A DNA stretch of 20,690 nucleotides from Haplomitrium mnioides (taxonomy: Eukaryota > Marchantiophyta > Haplomitriopsida > Calobryales). Made by a program: the position numbers and the translations under genes. Below, in pieces: positions 17,148-20,690 of this stretch (the first letter of the stretch is position 1; each line of letters begins with the position of its first letter). The stretch spans positions 1 through 20,690 of the forward strand of contig JBNGIS010005715.1 of assembly GCA_049999725.1 (NCBI GenBank), written 5' to 3'. A model generated the notes under the pieces. The model was given only the letters and a program-made list of their open reading frames with translations. It was not told the origin of the DNA and ran no database searches.

Positions 17148-17976
17148 CTACTTTGAACCACAAACCACTAATAGGTTCCTATTTCAATTGGCATTTGCAA
17201 AAACCAATTTTAAAAATATAGCGTACAAAATCATGAATTTGATGCTAGTAATATATTTGTTTGCAAAACAAATGTAATTTTATATATCAAAATGGCTTAC
17301 ATTAAGTACACAATGCTTTAAAAACAAATTGTCTTATGAGAATTTTACCAAAATTGCTTTCATAGTTTCATCTTTTAAAAGAATGAGCATTGCCAAACAA
17401 AATATATACAAACAAAACACAACATTTGTTGTTAAACGTTTTTAAAACAAACAATGACTACAAATATTTGTAAATTTATAAAAACATTCAAATTTTATCA
17501 ACAATGTTTTGATATAGAACCCTTAAGTGCTGGCGAAACTGGATTGTTAAAGAAAAATTGTGAAAAGACTGCTGAAGCCTATGCACACATGGACAATTGA
17601 GGCCCAAGTATAGGCACGCATTGTATAAAAGATCTAAGCGTATAAGACAAACTACAACTAACTCAAGCTTGAAAAAATGAAGCCCATGTGCATGGACAAC
17701 TGAAGCGAGCACAAATTGCTCAGTAATTGGAAGTAGGGAATGCAAAAGGCCATTTAAGAAGGAACAGAAAAGGAAAAAAGAAAAGTGAACCTATAAGCTA
17801 GCATATACTTCATTGCTAATTTTAATAACAACTAACACGTTTTGTTCAAAAACCATTTTGCACAACACATTGAATTGTGACGAAGAGACTTAAATTGGTT
17901 TGGGAGTGTAATAAGATTGAAACTTCAGCAAATAAAATTTTGTTAAGAAAAGACTTTAATATATAAGAAAATTACA

Positions 17977-19164
17977 TCACTCTGATGCTACAACTCTATC
18001 CTCTTCAGAAGGAATTGTCTCATCTAAATCAATTGGCTAAGAAACTTCAGCATCTACAACCGCAAGAGAGTCATTTCAAGACTTTCTAGTTCTAGAGATG
18101 GCAACAAAATCACCAGTACCACCTTCCATGCCAAGAGGAACATGTTCCTTGTGGTAGGCATACACAATCTGCAATTTTGTTATGTCGAATGGCAAAGAAG
18201 CCATTGTCAAAACTCTCTGAAGAATGTAGATAGACTGACGTCTATCATATTCCACATCGATGCAATATTGCATCAGCTTCAAAGCACAAACAAGGCCTGT
18301 TTTGGACCTAGGCAAGGATCTAAGATCCAATCTTGCTCTGTTGGTAAATCGTCAATAAAAAAATTGTAAAGAGTATGGGGCTTTTGATAAGCAATCACAA
18401 GAGTATCATCTCCTAGCTGTTTAAGTTTAGCCAATACCACAGAACAACTAAAGACACTCTGTATAATTTGCCGAGGACAACAACTCGCATCAATAGATTG
18501 CAAATTATAAAAGCCTCATGCTCCTCTTTCCCTCCTTTGTCTAGTAGCGCACAGTATAATACTCGTGGGCGTGAGCAATTCTCAGACCACCGAAATGAGG
18601 AATATTGCTTTTGTCCCTATAGTAAGAAAAACAAACAAGTGAGATACTTGAAACAAAGTGTAGGAAAACTACCAAATGAACTCACCAAATGCCATGGTTG
18701 ATGGCACAGCAAACCTCCAAAAAAAGATCCTCGGCGATGCCAAATTGTTGCAAAGGATGTATTATCACAAAAGACCAAAACATCTTAAGTCGTGATTGCC
18801 GCAAAAGAAGAAACTATATCAAAAATATCATCTCTAGAAAAATGTTCAAAATCGTCATGCTTGCATTCATTAAGGTTAAAATCATAAGAAATATCTGCAA
18901 TGGCCAAAGTGAAACATCTAGGTTTCACAAATCTTGTAAACTGCCAAGCATTGACCTCCTCATGGACTTGGTAATATGCCACGTTGAGTCCATCAACAAA
19001 AGATAGCAAGTTCTTGTCTTCGTCTCTCAGAACTCCATTAGTTGGAAGGGTAGCATCATCATTTTGATGTCTCGATTTCCACTCTCTAGCTTTCTGAAAT
19101 TGAAGCAGAAACGTAGGAAGGTAGGAAACAAATATTGAAGCCTGGTCTTGATCATCTGAGGCTT
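17977..19164 (-). pseudogene. unrecognised gene, left copy, decayed
   Basis: I do not recognise the family. On the minus strand a coherent reading runs from an AG acceptor-like site (TATTAG, 19165-19170) through DDQDQASIFVSYLP, LLQFQKAREWKSRHQ, LLSFVDGLNVAYYQVHEE, CFTLAIADISYDFN and SRDDIFDIVSSF to a TAA at 18785. It goes on in the same frame (DVLVFCDNTSFATIWHRRG) into a candidate 69 bp intron. It then reads YSSFRWSENCSRPRVLYCALLDKGG, one-base shift near 18504-18513, QSVFSCSVVLAKLKQLGDD, shift near 18300-18320, LVCALKLMQYCIDVEYDRRQSIY, KLQIVYAYHKEHVPLG, TGA 18076, TAG 18037 and TGA 17977. (Motifs are given in pieces of 20 or fewer.) The 3' half is about 65% identical in protein to the right copy. 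Beyond the upstream acceptor the duplication junction is reached, so the 5' end may be missing. Confidence 0.65.
18617..18685 (-). other. candidate 69 bp GT-AG intron
   Basis: On the minus strand the donor is CATTTG|GTGAGTTC (first intron base 18685). The acceptor is TTTGTTTTTCTTACTATAG|GGACAA (last intron base 18617), preceded by a T-rich tract. Removing it joins two open segments in phase 0 (...PWHL and GQKQYSSF...). Intron sequence itself is AT/T-rich, as in plants. Length is near the lower limit for plant introns. Predicted from sequence only. Confidence 0.55.
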
Positions 19165-19554
19165 CTAATAGCCGCTACTTTGAACCAGGAACCACTACTA
19201 AGCTCCTGTTTGACTTGGCAGTCAAAATGTTTTTTTTTTTTGTGATTTGGCATTTAAAAACATCAAATTTATGACTAAAATCTTCTTTTCAAAAAACATT
19301 TGTTTTTTGTGAACAAAAAATGCATATTTTACATTGAGATTATATTTCAAACATTTCTTTGTAGAAAATACCTTGAAAAACTAACATTTTGGTTATTCAA
19401 ATATTTTGTAAAAACTTGACACTATTGTGAATAAACTAAATTCATCATAAATGAAATAAAACATATATCTTTTGGTGGAAAAAAACTACAAGAAAACGTA
19501 GATGTCCAATCTAGTAAGGACTTTGAACCTGACTTTGAGCATTGTAGCTAACAA

Positions 19555-20040
19555 ATCCTATGCAGGCATAGACTTCAAACTAGAACCGTAAAGCACATGC
19601 ACGCATAGACTCTGAACAAGAATCCTAAATCATGTGCATGCTTAGACTCTGAACAAGAACAATGAAGCTATGCACGCATGGACTTTGAACTAGAACCCTA
19701 GAGCCATTACACGTCAAGATTCTAAATAAGAGCCCTACAGCCTATGCACGCATAGACTCCAAACAAGAATCCTAAATCTTGTGCATGCTTAGACTCTAAA
19801 CAAGAACAATAAAGTTATGCACACATGGACTTTGAACTAGAACCCTAGAGCCATTACACGCCAAGATTCTAAACAAGAGCCCTATAGCCTATGCATGCAT
19901 AGACATTGAACAAGAACCCTTTGACCAATGGGTGCAGGGACTCTGAACAATAATCTTACAGCTTAAGCGCGCAGGAAATCCGAACAAGAACTACAAAGCC
20001 TTAATGTGCAAAGACTCCAAATCATTCTTAGATTAGCAAT
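19555..20040. repeat. 36-38 bp minisatellite with 147 bp higher-order period
   Basis: About 12-13 units follow the pattern CTATGCACGCATAGACTCTG then AACAAGAACCCTAAAGC. Units fall into four types, and the four-unit block starting near 19594 repeats from near 19741. GCATAGAC occurs at 19603, 19750 and 19897, exactly 147 bp apart each time. The last units (19920-20040) are more degenerate. Relic units (GCCTATGCACACATGGACAA, CCCATGTGCATGGACAACTG) exist in the left copy near 17577 and 17680. Confidence 0.85.
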
Positions 20041-20215
20041 TGAGTTCAAACCATTCTTAGACTATCAATTGAGGCAACTTATTCTTAGGCGCACTAAACT
20101 GAATCGTGATGAAAAGAATTGAAATAGATTGAAAAAGCAACAAGATGAAACTTTGGCAAATAAAGATTTGGAAAAAATAAAATTTATTAATGATACAAAG
20201 TGTTCAAAGAGGTCC

Positions 20216-20690
20216 TCAGACTCTATCCTCTTTAGGAAGAACTATCTCATCTAAATCTACAAGCTGAACATCTGCAATCGCTAGAGAATCCTGTTGAGAC
20301 TTTCCAGTCCCCGATATTACAACAGAGTTACCAGAAGCAACTGCAGTACCAAGAGGAATAGGTTCCTTGTGGTAAGCAAAAACTATTTGTAACTTAGTCA
20401 CATTGGATGGCAAGGAAGCCATCTCCAAAACCCTTTGAGGAACATAAATAGACTGACGTCTATCATATTCCATAGCGATGCAATTTCGCATCAGCTTTAA
20501 AGCACAGACAAGGCATGTGCCAGACTCAAAGTAGAGATTAAGGATCCAATCTTGCTCTATTGATAAATGGTCAATAAAAAAATTGCAAAGAGCCTGGGGC
20601 TTCTGATAAACATTCACAAGAACATCATCTCCTGGATGTTTAAGCTTTGCCGAAACTATAGAGCATCTAAAAACACTCCACATAATTTGT
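20216..20690 (-). CDS. unrecognised gene, right copy, C-terminal part, open frame
   Basis: This minus-strand frame is open from the window edge to TGA 20216-20218: 155 codons from the first start-like codon, with two more codons (Gln-Ile) matching the left copy before the edge. It aligns with the left copy throughout: SVFRCSIVSAKLKHPGDD, YQKPQALCNFFIDHL, EQDWIL, LVCALKLMRNCIAMEYDRRQSIY, PQRVLEMASLP, TKLQIVFAYHKEPIPLG, GNSVVISGTGKS, then an acidic tail LDEIVLPKEDRV. (Pieces are kept to 20 or fewer residues where contiguous.) No stop or shift is seen, in contrast to the left copy. No signal peptide or membrane segment is visible in this part. Function is unknown; it may be the last exon of a multi-exon gene. 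It could still be a pseudogene further upstream. Confidence 0.6.
   Translation of the reverse strand, partial: QIMWSVFRCSIVSAKLKHPGDDVLVNVYQKPQALCNFFIDHLSIEQDWILNLYFESGTCLVCALKLMRNCIAMEYDRRQSIYVPQRVLEMASLPSNVTKLQIVFAYHKEPIPLGTAVASGNSVVISGTGKSQQDSLAIADVQLVDLDEIVLPKEDRV

Larger units (their letters stand above)
17148..19174 (-). repeat. tandem duplication unit, left copy
   Basis: The left edge CTACTTTGAACCA...ACCACTA at 17148 recurs at 19175 (about 80% over 45 bp). Further collinear matches to the right copy are TGAAT(T/C)GTGA (17871 / 20100) and TAGACTGACGTCTATCATATTCCA (split here, 18231 / 20449). The offset grows from 2027 to about 2218-2229 across the spacer. The unit contains, on the minus strand, the decayed gene and its AT-rich 3' spacer with a few relic minisatellite units (17570-17710). 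Confidence 0.75.
19175..20690 (-). repeat. tandem duplication unit, right copy (runs off the window)
   Basis: Same order as the left copy: edge at 19175, AT-rich spacer, minisatellite (here expanded), 3' flank, then the 3' half of the gene on the minus strand. The upstream half lies beyond the window, so the total number of tandem copies is unknown. Confidence 0.75.

Noticed and set aside
19555-20040. CRISPR-like array
   Set aside because: There are no unique spacers between constant repeats; units adjoin directly and form a minisatellite in plant-type nuclear DNA.

Overview
The window looks like repeat-dominated nuclear DNA of a land plant. There is no intact protein-coding gene with a recognisable cellular function. 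It holds decayed Ty3/gypsy and Ty1/copia LTR retrotransposons of plant type, long purine-rich non-coding repeat tracts, a GT-AG intron candidate, and an AT-rich right third. A large, retroelement-rich genome (a gymnosperm, for example) would fit, but nothing seen fixes the species.

Layout: (1) 1-1767, plus strand: the 3' half of a gypsy pol gene (RNase H, then integrase), broken by frameshifts and five TAG stops. (2) 1768-9930: mostly non-coding, purine/G-rich sequence built from diverged, head-to-tail copies of the same blocks. One block recurs at about 3.5-4.4, 6.5-7.3 and 9.5-9.93 kb. The stretch at 4.8-6.3 kb carries two minus-strand gypsy-type 3' ends (polypurine tracts with the usual preceding GAGGACG motif) and 80-85 bp tandem repeats. 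(3) 9931-14956: a Ty1/copia element inserted into the third copy of the block. It has a 5' LTR of about 900 bp, a primer-binding site matching the anticodon arm of initiator tRNA-Met, gag, protease, integrase, RT and RNase H. All are decayed, and its 3' LTR stops abruptly at the U3/R border. (4) 14957-16724: no recognisable gene. (5) 16725-20690: remains of an unrecognised gene. Two head-to-tail copies lie on the minus strand with a period of about 2.03-2.22 kb, and a third C-terminal scrap lies on the plus strand. The spacer of the right copy has expanded into a 37 bp minisatellite with a 147 bp higher-order period.

How the parts relate: the left 15 kb is layered retroelement debris, in which copia landed in an older repeat array. 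The right part is a separate local tandem duplication of a gene-like sequence. The left copy is a pseudogene. The right copy is still open for its whole visible length (155 codons from the first start-like codon) and runs off the window. That duplicated, unrecognised gene and its spacer minisatellite, plus the copia element's half-tRNA primer site and its U3-only 3' LTR, are the most worthwhile points to follow up.
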